A stretch of DNA of 64,000 nucleotides. Source: Allobosea sp. LC85. Its GTDB lineage: Bacteria; Pseudomonadota; Alphaproteobacteria; Rhizobiales; Beijerinckiaceae. Where the stretch lies: positions 1 through 64,000 of the forward strand of contig NZ_JPKG01000007.1 in assembly GCF_000735605.1 (NCBI RefSeq), written 5' to 3'. This document shows positions 17,958 through 26,810 of this stretch, piece after piece; position 1 is the stretch's first letter, and every line of letters starts with the position of its first letter. The position numbers and the translations under genes are program-made. The notes under the pieces are model-generated. The model saw only the letters and a list, made by a program, of their open reading frames with translations, ran no database searches and was not told the origin of the DNA.

Positions 17958-18374
17958 GACTGCACCTCATCATGAAGGTGAGACGATGTTGCCCCCTCGG
18001 CCAATTTCAATAAGCCCAAAATACGACGCCATTGCCGCAGGACGAGATCACAGCGGGATCGAGCTTCATCACGTGATCGCGACTTCGCCGCCGGAGCGCG
18101 GATCGTGGATCGTCGATCGGAATGCGCTTACCTTGTACGTGGCATCGGAACCAAAGCATTCACCGTGCGTAATTCAGTGCGAGTGATTGACCCCAAACTT
18201 GGCCCGGCTCTCCGAATGGGGCGCCGGGCTTCTGTCTTCCGGATCGGACCAGGTGACGCGTTGGCAGGTCCCGCTTGCCAGGTCCCGCTTGTCAGGTCCC
18301 GCTTGGCAGGTCTTCGCTTGGCAGGCACTCCGTTATGGGAGCCCCGCTGCCCAGAGACATCTGCGGGGCCAAGG
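17958..18374. other. Intergenic region holding a tandem repeat
   Basis: 417 bp. It contains the promoter side of the small lipoprotein gene, a weakly protein-like + strand frame (about 66 codons from the ATG at 17986; not accepted) and the 14-bp tandem repeat at 18263-18330, which lies 3' of the small membrane-protein gene. Confidence 0.4.
18263..18330. repeat. 14-bp tandem repeat, about 4.5 copies
   Basis: Units of GGCAGGTCCCGCTT begin at 18263, 18277 (gccaggtcccgctt), 18291 (gtcaggtcccgctt), 18305 (15 nt, ggcaggtcttcgctt) and 18320 (partial). The period is not a multiple of three, so a coding role is unlikely. It is unrelated in sequence to the arrays at 14112 and 16515. Confidence 0.8.
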
Positions 18375-18599
18375 TCAGTAGACCAACAGTCCAACGGCAA
18401 TCCAGGCCAAGGCTGCGAGGACGAGCCCTGCGATCAGAACCTTCAGAACCGGACGGTCAAGAAAGCCCTGCCGGGCTTCGACCGGCGTTTCCTGCGCCGG
18501 ATCGGCGGTGGAGTGATCGTCGGCGCGGATTGGGGGGATCGGATCGCCGCCCCGGGTTGCCGATTGTCTTTCGGCCCGTCTTTCAGTTTCCGTTTCCAT
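18375..18599 (-). CDS. Small tail-anchored membrane protein
   Basis: 74 residues: a hydrophilic, charged N-terminal half (METETERRAERQSATRGGDP) and a single C-terminal transmembrane helix (VLKVLIAGLVLAALAWIAVG). AGAGGA lies 7 nt before the ATG. No family name is known to me; tail-anchored inner-membrane topology is inferred. Confidence 0.6.
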   Translation of the reverse strand: METETERRAERQSATRGGDPIPPIRADDHSTADPAQETPVEARQGFLDRPVLKVLIAGLVLAALAWIAVGLLVY

Positions 18600-18895
18600 G
18601 GCGTTTTCCTCTGCAAATATCCGAATTCACAGCTGACGGAACAACGGCGCCTCCGGAGACATGTTCCCGGTCTCCACGTTCCCGTGACGGGGTATCGCCC
18701 GGAGATCGGCGTGAGTTCCGGTTCTCGGAACGTCGTCATGTAGGGCTTGGGCGCCCTGCCGGGGTCGGTTGGAACTGAGTTGCCTTGCCTTGCCGCCGTG
18801 GCGTGGCGTGGCGGAGCGCTTGCACAGGAAACGGGTGGCTGCACCGCCCGGCCAATCGCTAGTTCGCCCTGGCGTCACCGCCAGAGGAGCAAGCC

Positions 18896-19654
18896 GTGGA
18901 ACTGGAAGACAAGTCGATCATCATCACGGGGGCGAGCAGCGGAATCGGCGCCGCGGCGGCTCTGTTGTTTGCAGCCGAAGGAGCGAAGCTGGTTCTCGGA
19001 GCCCGCCGCACGGCCGAGTTGGAAGCCTTGGCAGCGCAGATCCGGGAAAACCATGGCAGGGCCGTGTTTTTGGCCGGCGACGTCAGGGACGAGGGCTACG
19101 CCAGCGCTCTCGTCGCTCTCGCCCTCAGGGAGTTCGGTCACCTGGACGGCGCCTTCAACAACGCCGGCATCGTAGGCGACATGGTGCCCGTCGCCGAGAT
19201 GGGGATCGCAAACTGGAACGATGTCATTGCGGTCAATCTGACAAGCGCATTCCTGGCCGCGAAAGCCCAGATCCCAGTCATGAAGGAGCACAGGCAGGGC
19301 TCGATCGTCTTCACATCCTCCTTCGTCGGCTTCAGCAATGGCGGGCTGCCGGGCATGGCGGCCTATGCCGCGTCCAAGGCCGGCATGATCGGCCTGATGC
19401 AGTCACTGGCCGCCGACCACGCCGGGGACGGCATCCGCGTCAATGCGCTCCTGCCGGGCGGCACCATCACGCCAGCGGGTGGTGCAGGACAGCCGGCCAT
19501 CCTGGATTTCGTCGCCAATCTGCATCCGATGAAGCGCATGGCGAACTCAGAGGAGATTGCCCAGGCAGCCCTCTTCCTGTTGTCGGACCGGTCCAGCTTC
19601 GTGACGGGAAGCCCGATGCTCGTGGACGGTGGCATCTCCGTGCGCCTGGCCTGA
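18896..19654 (+). CDS. SDR-family NAD(P)-dependent oxidoreductase
   Basis: 252 residues starting with GTG, with GAGGAG 8 nt upstream. Classical short-chain dehydrogenase: cofactor motif TGASSGIG (about 11-18), NNAG (FNNAGIVG), catalytic Ser (FTSSFVG) and YAASK, with the C-terminal LVDGG. Cytoplasmic; substrate not predictable. Monocistronic. Confidence 0.88.
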   Translation: MELEDKSIIITGASSGIGAAAALLFAAEGAKLVLGARRTAELEALAAQIRENHGRAVFLAGDVRDEGYASALVALALREFGHLDGAFNNAGIVGDMVPVAEMGIANWNDVIAVNLTSAFLAAKAQIPVMKEHRQGSIVFTSSFVGFSNGGLPGMAAYAASKAGMIGLMQSLAADHAGDGIRVNALLPGGTITPAGGAGQPAILDFVANLHPMKRMANSEEIAQAALFLLSDRSSFVTGSPMLVDGGISVRLA

Positions 19655-19877
19655 CGCCGGCGTTGAAACCGATGCTGCCGCAAGCGCCTGGCTGGTTCTG
19701 ACGCGGCGCCGCAACGAGGTGTCACATCAGGATTGGCGGGCGGCGACCAAACGTGTCTTGGATCGGTCGTCTCGCTATTCCCGCCCGGGATCCGGAGCAG
19801 CCCGCACGGCTTGGGAACGTAGGCGTTTCGCTGGCGTTAACCCGTCTAGCGGCTTCAGCTACGGTAGAGGCATGGCA

Positions 19878-20018
19878 ATGCGTGAGCACACGGCCGAGCG
19901 TGAAAACACGCCGGAGCAGCAGCTCGACAAGGCGTTGAAGGACACCTTCCCCGCAAGCGACCCGGTTGCCGCGCAGAGCCCGGCCAAGCCTGGGGCACCA
20001 AGGAAAAGACGGCAGTAA
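19878..20018 (+). CDS. Small conserved-type protein with ALKDTFPASDPVA motif
   Basis: 46 residues: MREHTAERENTPEQQLDKAL at the start, followed by KDTFPASDPVAAQSPAKPG and a basic end (RKRRQ). The segment LDxALKDTFPASDPVA occurs in many very short alphaproteobacterial proteins of unknown function. AGAGG (19866-19870) is 7 nt from the ATG at 19878; the ATG at 19872 is too close to it. Confidence 0.6.
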   Translation: MREHTAERENTPEQQLDKALKDTFPASDPVAAQSPAKPGAPRKRRQ

Positions 20019-20664
20019 GAGAAATGGCGGCGGCTGTATCGAGCGGAACCAGTGTCGCAGTGGCGGACCCGCGGTCAGCGCCGCGGCCGCTTACACCGCG
20101 ATCGGGGCCGCCTCCGCCGGCCGCTGAATCCGTTCATCACAAGCAAGATCATGGAAATCAGCATGGTCGATTTCAGGCCCGGCGCATCATGCTCCAGATC
20201 CTCCTTGCGATCGGCGGCGGCCGTGTGACGAAAGGCTGGATCGATCGCGGCGCGCTCGAGGCGATTATGCGGGCGATCATCCTCCCTGTCCCGCCGCCGG
20301 CTACCAGATCGGACTGAATGGCCGCTCGTAGACGGCAGGCTCGGTATCAAAGTCGGCTGGTAGCGCAGCCGAAGGCCCAAAGGCCAGACGCGGTTCACGC
20401 GCCCGAACGCCTGCCGGGCTTGATGCCCGTCGCGATTCTCAAACTCCACGCAGGTGACTGGCAAAGCTTGACCTTTACTGAAACTCCCAGGCTGCTGCCG
20501 TGCAGCTTGCCCAATGGCCGACGGCTGAGGCTGCGCAGAAGCTACAGTATCGGTGACATATTTCACACATAAGGCCGGCTAATGGAGCACAAGCCCTGGC
20601 CCGTGTTGCGCGCGTGCACCCCGGCTGTATGTCTGTAGCCTCGCACGGCTCTATGGCACGCCCG
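20019..20664. other. Intergenic region upstream of the acyl-transfer operon
   Basis: 646 bp with no gene I can support. Both strands have short frames with random-looking, Arg/Pro-rich products. It must contain the promoter of the MBOAT operon. The stretch 20540-20640 is locally less GC-rich (cggtgacatatttcacacataa) and is the likeliest promoter position. Confidence 0.4.
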
Positions 20665-22185
20665 ATGCTCTTCAATTCTACCGAGTTCATCTTCGTCTTT
20701 CTTCCTCTTGCCGTGCTCGTGCACTTCGCACTTGCGCGCGTAAGCGCGCCGGCTGCGATCCTCGGCACGACGCTGTCATCGCTCGTCTTCTATGCATGGT
20801 GGAATCCGCCTTACGTGCTGTTGCCCGTGGCGTCGATCGTCGCGAATTTCTGGTTCGCACGGCTGATCGCAGCGGCCGAGAAACCGGCGGCGAAGCGGCT
20901 GCTGGTCCTCGGCATCGTCAGTAACATCTTGGTACTATGCTACTGGAAATACGCTGATTTCCTGCTCTCGATCGTCTATTCCTATAAGGCCGCGCCTCCG
21001 GTCGTACCGCTCGCGCTCTCGTTCACGACCTTTGTGCAGATCGCCTTTTTGGTCGACGTCTACCGCCGCAAGATCCCGCTTGATTTCAGCCGCTACGCGT
21101 TTTTCGTCGCCTTCTTCCCGCACCTGATCGCGGGCCCCATCGTGCGCTGGAACAGCTTCGGGAGGCAGCTCGGCGATGATGCGCGCTTCCGGCTCGATTG
21201 GTCGAACGTTGCCCTGGGGCTGACGATTTTCATTTTCGGCCTCGCCAAGAAGGTGCTGATCGCCGATTCGCTTTCGCCGCATGTCGGCGCCGTCTTCGAT
21301 GCTGCAGCCAGGGGCGATCCCGTCACCGCCCTTGCCGCATGGGGCGGGGCCTTGGCGTTCTCGGCCCAGATCTACTTCGATTTTTCCGGCTATTCCGAGA
21401 TGGCGATCGGTCTCGGGCTGCTGTTCAATTTCCGCCTGCCCGTGAATTTCGCCGCACCGCTACGCGCGACCAGCATCCTGGACTTCTGGCGGCGGTGGCA
21501 CATCACCCTTTCGCAGTGGCTGCGGGACTATGTTTATGGGCCTCTGACCTTCGGCCGCCCGATGGGATGGTGGCGCGCCATCGCGGTGATGATCACCATG
21601 ACCCTGGCCGGGCTCTGGCACGGAGCCGGGTGGACATTCGTGGTGTGGGGCGCCTATCACGGCTGCCTTCTCACCATCAACACGATCTGGCAGCGGATCG
21701 TGCCCGAGCGGGATGAGCCGACACGGGCAGGCCGGTTCGTCGGTTGGGCGCTGACCTTCACGGCCTTTGTCGTGGGCTCCGTCCTCTTTCGCGCAGCGGA
21801 CATCGAAACCTCGCGGCACCTTCTCGCTGCGATGGGAGGCATGGGCCAGCCGCCGATCGCTGAGGCACTCACGCTGCAGCACGACTGGTGGGCGATACGC
21901 CAGGGCTGGATATCGGAGGCCTTCATCCGCACCTGGCTCGGCAGCACCTGGTCGGTCACCGGGACCGCGCTGACCCTGCTGGCGCTAGCCATCGCCTTGT
22001 TGCTGCCGGATCCGATGGAGATCACCGGCTATCGCGAAGGCGACGCTCAGTCAGCTTGGCGAAGAAACGTCGGCGTACTCGCCTGGCGCCCCTCGCTCAT
22101 CGCCCTCTGCGCTGCCTTCCTGCTCTTCGGCGAGGTGTTCTTCCGGCTCGGGCAGGTGAGCGAATTCCTCTATTACCAATTCTGA
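20665..22185 (+). CDS. MBOAT-family membrane O-acyltransferase (AlgI/DltB-like)
   Basis: About 506 residues, polytopic. MLFNSTEFIFVFLPLAVLVH is the standard N terminus of the AlgI/DltB branch. The family signature is present: FSGYSEMAIGLGLLFNF, FWRRWHITLSQWLRDYVYGP, and LAGLWHGAGWTF with the presumed catalytic His near residue 319. It would take an acyl group from the cytoplasmic carrier protein and pass it across the membrane. It opens a four-gene operon with ACP, acyl-AMP ligase and an SGNH-like exported protein. In-frame ATGs at 20614, 20629 and 20653 are alternative starts; none has a clear Shine-Dalgarno. Confidence 0.9.
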   Translation: MLFNSTEFIFVFLPLAVLVHFALARVSAPAAILGTTLSSLVFYAWWNPPYVLLPVASIVANFWFARLIAAAEKPAAKRLLVLGIVSNILVLCYWKYADFLLSIVYSYKAAPPVVPLALSFTTFVQIAFLVDVYRRKIPLDFSRYAFFVAFFPHLIAGPIVRWNSFGRQLGDDARFRLDWSNVALGLTIFIFGLAKKVLIADSLSPHVGAVFDAAARGDPVTALAAWGGALAFSAQIYFDFSGYSEMAIGLGLLFNFRLPVNFAAPLRATSILDFWRRWHITLSQWLRDYVYGPLTFGRPMGWWRAIAVMITMTLAGLWHGAGWTFVVWGAYHGCLLTINTIWQRIVPERDEPTRAGRFVGWALTFTAFVVGSVLFRAADIETSRHLLAAMGGMGQPPIAEALTLQHDWWAIRQGWISEAFIRTWLGSTWSVTGTALTLLALAIALLLPDPMEITGYREGDAQSAWRRNVGVLAWRPSLIALCAAFLLFGEVFFRLGQVSEFLYYQF

Positions 22186-22211
22186 CGATCGGCTGGGGAG
22201 CGTGGCGTTTT

Positions 22212-22463
22212 ATGGCAATTGACAAGGGCGAAGCCGAAATCACCGGGTGGTGCGTGGCGCATCTCGCCAAGGCCCTGCGACGCCCTGAGGGAAAAATCGA
22301 TCCGCAGGCCAAGTTCACGCGCCTTGGCGTCGATTCCGCAATGGCGGTCTACCTCGTGGCCGAACTCGAAGAATGGCTCGGGCGCGAACTCGCCCCTGAA
22401 CTGGCCTTCGAATACCCCACCATCGCAACGCTCGCCCGTCACCTCGCGGGAGAACGGGATTGA
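22212..22463 (+). CDS. Acyl carrier protein
   Basis: 83 residues, a free-standing carrier domain. LGVDSAMAVYLVAELEEWLG carries the phosphopantetheine attachment Ser42 after Asp41, followed by FEYPTIATLARHLAG, as in PCP/ACP domains that work with acyl-AMP ligases. It lies between the MBOAT gene (26 nt gap) and the ligase gene (4-nt TTGA overlap), so it is the obvious acyl shuttle between them. GGGGAG is about 11 nt before the ATG. Confidence 0.9.
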   Translation: MAIDKGEAEITGWCVAHLAKALRRPEGKIDPQAKFTRLGVDSAMAVYLVAELEEWLGRELAPELAFEYPTIATLARHLAGERD

Positions 22464-24238
22464 ACCAAGTCCCAACATTTCAAGACAGCCCGGCGGTCCT
22501 CAAGACCAGGTACAACTCGATGGTCGAGCTGCTGCGCGCGCGCGCGGCGGAGCAGCCGGACGAGCGAGCCTATGTCTTTCTGTCAGATCGTGGCGGCGAA
22601 GAGGCATCCCTGACCTTCTCCGAGCTCGAGCGCCGCGCCAGCGCGCTTGCGGCAGAGCTACTGGGCCGCGGCCTGGGCGGCGAGCGCGCGCTTCTGATGT
22701 TCCCGCCCGGGCTCGATTTCCTTGTCGCCTTCTTCGGCTGCCTCATCGCCGGCACGATCGCTGTACCGATGATGCCGCCGCGGCGCCTGGGCGCCCGCAA
22801 TTCAAGCGCCAGCATTGTCGCCGACTGCACGCCGCGAATCGCATTGACGAGTCCAGCACTGCAGGCGACGCGAAGCGATCTCGCAGAGCGTCTCCAGGCA
22901 CCCGCGCTCGATTTCATGGCCGTAGACGCCACGAAAGAGGCCGAGGCGCCTGCGGGAATCCTGTTCCCGGAGCCCGGCCTTCAGGATCTGGCTTTCCTGC
23001 AATACACCTCGGGCTCGACGTCGGACCCCAAGGGCGTGATGGTGAGCCATGGCAACCTTCTCGCCAATTGCGAGATGATCCGGCTCGTATACGGCAACAC
23101 ACGCGCGACCACTTATGTGAGCTGGGTGCCGCTCTATCACGACATGGGCCTTATCCTGAACGTGCTTCAGACGCTCTATGTCGGCTCCCTTTGCGTGCTC
23201 ATGGCGCCGGCGAGTTTCATGCAGCGCCCATTGAACTGGCTGCGCGCCATCAGCGACTATCGCGCCGAGTTCGCAACGGCGCCGAACTTCGCCTTCGATC
23301 TTTGCGTCGATCGCTTCCGCCCCGACCAGATGGCGGGGATCGATCTATCCGGCTGGAAAATTGCGCTCAACGGCGCCGAGCCGGTGCGCGCGGATACGAT
23401 GGAGCGCTTCATCGAGACATTTGCGCCCCTTGGCTTCGATCCGAGAGCGTGCTCCCCGGCTTATGGGCTCGCGGAGGCGACGCTTCTCGCCTCCGGCGGC
23501 GGGCGGGGACGGGGGCTCGTAAAGCGTCGGGTGAGCCGGCAGGCGCTGCAACGCTATCGCGCAGCCGCACCATCGAGCGAAGAGGATGCGCAGTTCGTCG
23601 CGGGCTGCGGCAAGGCCCTCGTCGGTGAAAGGCTCGCGATCGTCGATCCGCAAACATGCCGCCGCCTTCAAACGGGTCATGTCGGCGAGATCTGGATTTC
23701 CGGGCCGAATGTCACCCAGGGCTATTGGCAAAACCCCAAGGCCACCACCGCGACCTTCTGGCCGCGCATCGAGGGCGAGGCCGAGGAGCGCTGGCTTCGC
23801 ACCGGTGATCTCGGATTTCTCGATGACACGGGCGAACTCTTCATCACCGGGCGCATCAAGGACGTGATCATCCTTCGCGGCATCAACCATTATCCGCAGG
23901 ACCTCGAGGACACGGTTCAGGCGAGCCATCCGGCCTTGCGCCGGCACGGCGGCGCCGCCTTCTCGATCCTGGACGAGGATGGCGAGGGACGTCTCGTTGT
24001 GGTGCAGGAAATCGAGCGGACGCAGATTCGCCATGTCTCCATTGATGACATCGAGGACACGATCCGTGAGGCGGTCGCGACCGAACACGAGCTTGCCATC
24101 CAGGAGATCGTGCTGATCCGCCCCGGCAACCTGCCGAAGACCACGAGTGGCAAGATCCAACGCGGCCTTGCCCGCAGCCTTTTCCTCGACGGGCGCCTTG
24201 CCGAGCTCCAGCCAAGCTTGCCCGATGCTCTGGCGTAA
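22460..24238 (+). CDS. Fatty acyl-AMP ligase (FAAL-type adenylate-forming enzyme)
   Basis: 592 residues. Core motifs of the FAAL group: YTSGSTSDPKGVMVSHGNLL (A3, near residue 183), VPLYHDMGLI (A4), AYGLAEATLLASGG (A5), WLRTGDLGFLDDTGELFITG (A7) and GRIKDVIILRGINHYPQDLE (A8, near 463). The PQDLE form and the overall length favour FAAL over acyl-CoA synthetase. It would activate a fatty acid as acyl-AMP and load it onto the ACP encoded just before. The TTG start at 22460 overlaps the ACP stop (TTGA), with GGGAGA upstream, suggesting translational coupling; the ATG at 22520 is a less likely alternative. Confidence 0.88.
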   Translation: MNQVPTFQDSPAVLKTRYNSMVELLRARAAEQPDERAYVFLSDRGGEEASLTFSELERRASALAAELLGRGLGGERALLMFPPGLDFLVAFFGCLIAGTIAVPMMPPRRLGARNSSASIVADCTPRIALTSPALQATRSDLAERLQAPALDFMAVDATKEAEAPAGILFPEPGLQDLAFLQYTSGSTSDPKGVMVSHGNLLANCEMIRLVYGNTRATTYVSWVPLYHDMGLILNVLQTLYVGSLCVLMAPASFMQRPLNWLRAISDYRAEFATAPNFAFDLCVDRFRPDQMAGIDLSGWKIALNGAEPVRADTMERFIETFAPLGFDPRACSPAYGLAEATLLASGGGRGRGLVKRRVSRQALQRYRAAAPSSEEDAQFVAGCGKALVGERLAIVDPQTCRRLQTGHVGEIWISGPNVTQGYWQNPKATTATFWPRIEGEAEERWLRTGDLGFLDDTGELFITGRIKDVIILRGINHYPQDLEDTVQASHPALRRHGGAAFSILDEDGEGRLVVVQEIERTQIRHVSIDDIEDTIREAVATEHELAIQEIVLIRPGNLPKTTSGKIQRGLARSLFLDGRLAELQPSLPDALA

Positions 24239-25316
24239 GGAAAAGCCGGTTTCTGCGGTGTCCGGGATGAACCCGCGGACATATGCGCTGGTGCTGATCC
24301 TGGGTGCAGCGGCGCTCTTTATCAGCGTCATCGCTGCGAATGTCCTGATCGACCCGCAGGGCGTGTTCGGCACGAACATCCTCCCGCGTACGCCCAACCT
24401 CAATTACCACTACCGGAATCTTGCTGCCTATGACGCTGCACCGGACAGTTTCGAGGGCTTGCTGTTCGGCTCTTCTCGCGCCCAGGCCACTTCGCCGGCG
24501 GAGCTGTCCCGCCGCATGGACGGGGTAACCTTCGCGAGCTTCTCCGTCACACGCGGCATGCTGCCGGACTTCCTGCCCGCGCTCGAATACGTCCTCGCCG
24601 ACAAGGCGAAACGAGGACAGCGGTTGCGGACAGTGTTCCTGCTCCTCGATATCGACACCTTCGGAGATCCCCCGGCGACCAACCGCTATATCGAGACCTT
24701 GCTGCCTCAGGCCCTGAGCGGCGAAAGCGGCGTCTATTTCTGGTGGCGCAATTTGACCGCCATGCAGGTCAGGAGCTGGCAGCGTATCCTGCGCGAGGCC
24801 CGGGCCGCGATCGAGGAGAGAGATCGCAAGGACCCTTCGGTCCTCGATAAGGTGAAACTGGCGTTCGTCCGTCTGGCATCGTTGAGCCACTTGGCGGGGC
24901 GCGGCTCGCAGGCCGGAAGCGACTACAACAGGCCGTTCGAACAGCGCACGTATTTCGCAGAGCAGTTGCGGCTTCTGCAGCGCATCGCTGCGCTTTCGCA
25001 GCAAAGCGGCACCAAGCTCATTGTGGCTGTCAGTCCGCTCCATCGTGCCGTCGAGAGCCGCTACTTGCCGAAGGATCTCTCGCAAGCGCTTGATCAGGTT
25101 GCGCGTGTCACGCCGCTCTGGGATTTCACAGGCTCCGACTGGCTCTCGGACGATCCGAGTTATTGGATGGGCGACCAGGCTCACTATTCTGCGGAGGTCG
25201 GCCGCATGATGCTGGCTCGCATTTTTGGCGAGCCGATGCCCCGCAACTGGGAGCGTTTCGGCCGCTTGAGGGGAGCTGAGGGCGCGATTGCTTCAGAGGC
25301 GGGTGTGCGGCGATGA
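24225..25316 (+). CDS. Membrane-anchored SGNH-like protein (DltD/AlgJ-like role)
   Basis: 363 residues. One N-terminal membrane anchor (about 19-40), the rest periplasmic. Possible SGNH-fold features: GLLFGSSRAQ, with Ser83/84 in block I position, and GDQAHYSAEVG, giving Asp317-x-x-His320 in block V position. Overall similarity to DltD or AlgJ is not strong at sequence level; the assignment rests on these motifs and on the operon, where it overlaps the ligase gene by 14 nt. It would accept or direct the acyl group outside the membrane. The ATG at 24267 is an alternative start that still keeps the anchor. Confidence 0.7.
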   Translation: MLWRKEKPVSAVSGMNPRTYALVLILGAAALFISVIAANVLIDPQGVFGTNILPRTPNLNYHYRNLAAYDAAPDSFEGLLFGSSRAQATSPAELSRRMDGVTFASFSVTRGMLPDFLPALEYVLADKAKRGQRLRTVFLLLDIDTFGDPPATNRYIETLLPQALSGESGVYFWWRNLTAMQVRSWQRILREARAAIEERDRKDPSVLDKVKLAFVRLASLSHLAGRGSQAGSDYNRPFEQRTYFAEQLRLLQRIAALSQQSGTKLIVAVSPLHRAVESRYLPKDLSQALDQVARVTPLWDFTGSDWLSDDPSYWMGDQAHYSAEVGRMMLARIFGEPMPRNWERFGRLRGAEGAIASEAGVRR

Positions 25317-25561
25317 AATTCGGCAAGGCTGGAACATCCGCGGGTCACTTGATTCCCGTCATGCCGCGCTCGATCGAAACCCAGCTGAGAACGGCATACC
25401 GGTAGGGCCCCGGCAGTTCCCGCCGCAGCGGCGGCTGACGATTGGCCCTTGCGCTGGCAAGGCAAGAATCGCGTTGATGCAGGCCAAGGGCGCCCCAACG
25501 CAAAAACAGCGCCGCGGCATTTGCAGGCCGCCCGCTAACTCAATGATTCCTTGAGATTTTA
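25317..25561. other. Intergenic region between acyl-transfer operon and tRNA gene
   Basis: 245 bp without a supported gene or an obvious terminator hairpin with a T-run. Confidence 0.4.
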
Positions 25562-25639
25562 TGGTCGGAGCGAGAGGATTCGAACCTCCGACCCCTTGTC
25601 CCCCAGACAAGTGCGCTAACCGGGCTGCGCTACGCTCCG
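25562..25639 (-). tRNA. tRNA-Pro(GGG)
   Basis: 78 nt including an encoded CCA. The acceptor CGGAGCG pairs with CGCTCCG; D arm GCGC/GCGC; anticodon stem CTTGT/ACAAG with the 7-nt loop CTGGGGG, giving anticodon GGG; the T loop is TTCGAAT. Complete, with no intron. Confidence 0.95.
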
Positions 25640-25977
25640 ACAGGGCGGCTTATAGAGGGGCGGGCGCGCGGATGCAACGCGCTTGGGCACACTCTTCGCA
25701 GGGTTTTTCTGAAGCGTTGAATTGCCGCCATATCTCGCGGCCAATGTCTCGCCGCCATGCCCTGGATTACGGGGCGAGCGGGCACTCCTGCTTGCGGTTG
25801 GGTGCGCGTCGGAAACAAGCGCCAGGGGGATCATGGCCGGCGCTGCCTGCGCGCCATGGCTCCATGGCGATCGCACCCGGCTTCGAAACCATCAATATTA
25901 ACCGCATGTTAAGCAAAAGATTGCGGGCGGTGCCGTCCGTCCACATCCTCCCTTCAGATCGACCGGTGGAGGGTGAC

Positions 25978-26793
25978 ATGGCGGTGGCGGTTGCGTTGGG
26001 CGCTCACGGAATAGCCGCCAGGGCGGCGAAGCGTCCGGACCGTACTCTCGAAGCCTTCTTCGCCGAGTTGCAGCCAAATTGGCATTCGCGCTGGGCCTGG
26101 GAGAATTACGAGCGGACGATTCTCGCTTTGACCCGACAGTTCGGCCTGAGGCGGATCTGCGAGATCGGCGGCGGCCGCGACCCGCTGTTCTCTGCCGCCG
26201 AAGCCGCCAGTCACGGACTGGACCTTGTCGTCAACGATATCGACGCGGGCGAGTTGGCCTTGTCGGCGCCCGGCCTCCGGACGGCGCGTTTCGACATTGC
26301 AGGGGATCTGTCCGAACCGGATGTCGAGCGCGGCGGCTACGACCTGATGGTCTCGCGCATGGTCTTCGAACATATCCGCGACGTGGAGCGGGCCTGGACG
26401 AACATCCATGCGCTGCTGGCTCCGGGCGGGGTGGCGCTGGCCTTCTTCCCGACACTCTGGACGCCGGTCTTCGCGCTGAACCACATCCTGCCGGAGGCAG
26501 CCTCGCGCGCAATCCTGCATGCGCTGTTTCCGGCGCGCCGAGAGGGTGGCGGCGATCCAAAATTCCCGACCCATTACGACTGGTGCCGCGGCAGCCGCAC
26601 GCAGCTGACGCCGATGCTCAACCGGGCCGGTTTCCGCAATATTCACATTCAGCGCTTCTGGGGACACGGCTATTTCGAGCGCCTGCCGGGGCTGCGCGAG
26701 ATCGACCATGCCTTCAATCTGCTGGCTGCGAAGGTCGGATGGGATCTGGTGACGACCTACGACTACGTGCTGGTCCGCAAGGCGCCGGTCTAA
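25978..26793 (+). CDS. SAM-dependent methyltransferase beside the polysaccharide locus
   Basis: 271 residues from the ATG at 25978, which has GGTGGAGGG directly upstream; earlier in-frame ATGs run back into the tRNA region and are not credible. Motif I is ICEIGGGRDPLFSAAEAA, then VVNDIDAGEL, GYDLMVSRMVFEHIRDVERA and LLAPGGVALAFFPT: a class I fold with the VFEHI variant of motif IV seen in sugar and lipid methyltransferases. Its position next to exopolysaccharide genes suggests glycan methylation, but this is inference. Confidence 0.8.
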   Translation: MAVAVALGAHGIAARAAKRPDRTLEAFFAELQPNWHSRWAWENYERTILALTRQFGLRRICEIGGGRDPLFSAAEAASHGLDLVVNDIDAGELALSAPGLRTARFDIAGDLSEPDVERGGYDLMVSRMVFEHIRDVERAWTNIHALLAPGGVALAFFPTLWTPVFALNHILPEAASRAILHALFPARREGGGDPKFPTHYDWCRGSRTQLTPMLNRAGFRNIHIQRFWGHGYFERLPGLREIDHAFNLLAAKVGWDLVTTYDYVLVRKAPV

Positions 26794-26810
26794 GGCACCG
26801 GCTGTCTAAG

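Noticed and set aside
17956..18186. Small + strand frame (inner ATG at 17986 with AGGTGAG just before it)
   Set aside because: The GAGGTG of the divergent lipoprotein gene explains nearby purine runs on the other strand, the product has no signal or motif, and the frame lies in that gene's promoter region.
20075..20566. 163-codon minus-strand frame upstream of the MBOAT operon
   Set aside because: No ribosome site, random-like composition, no motif, and competing frames on the other strand of equal quality.
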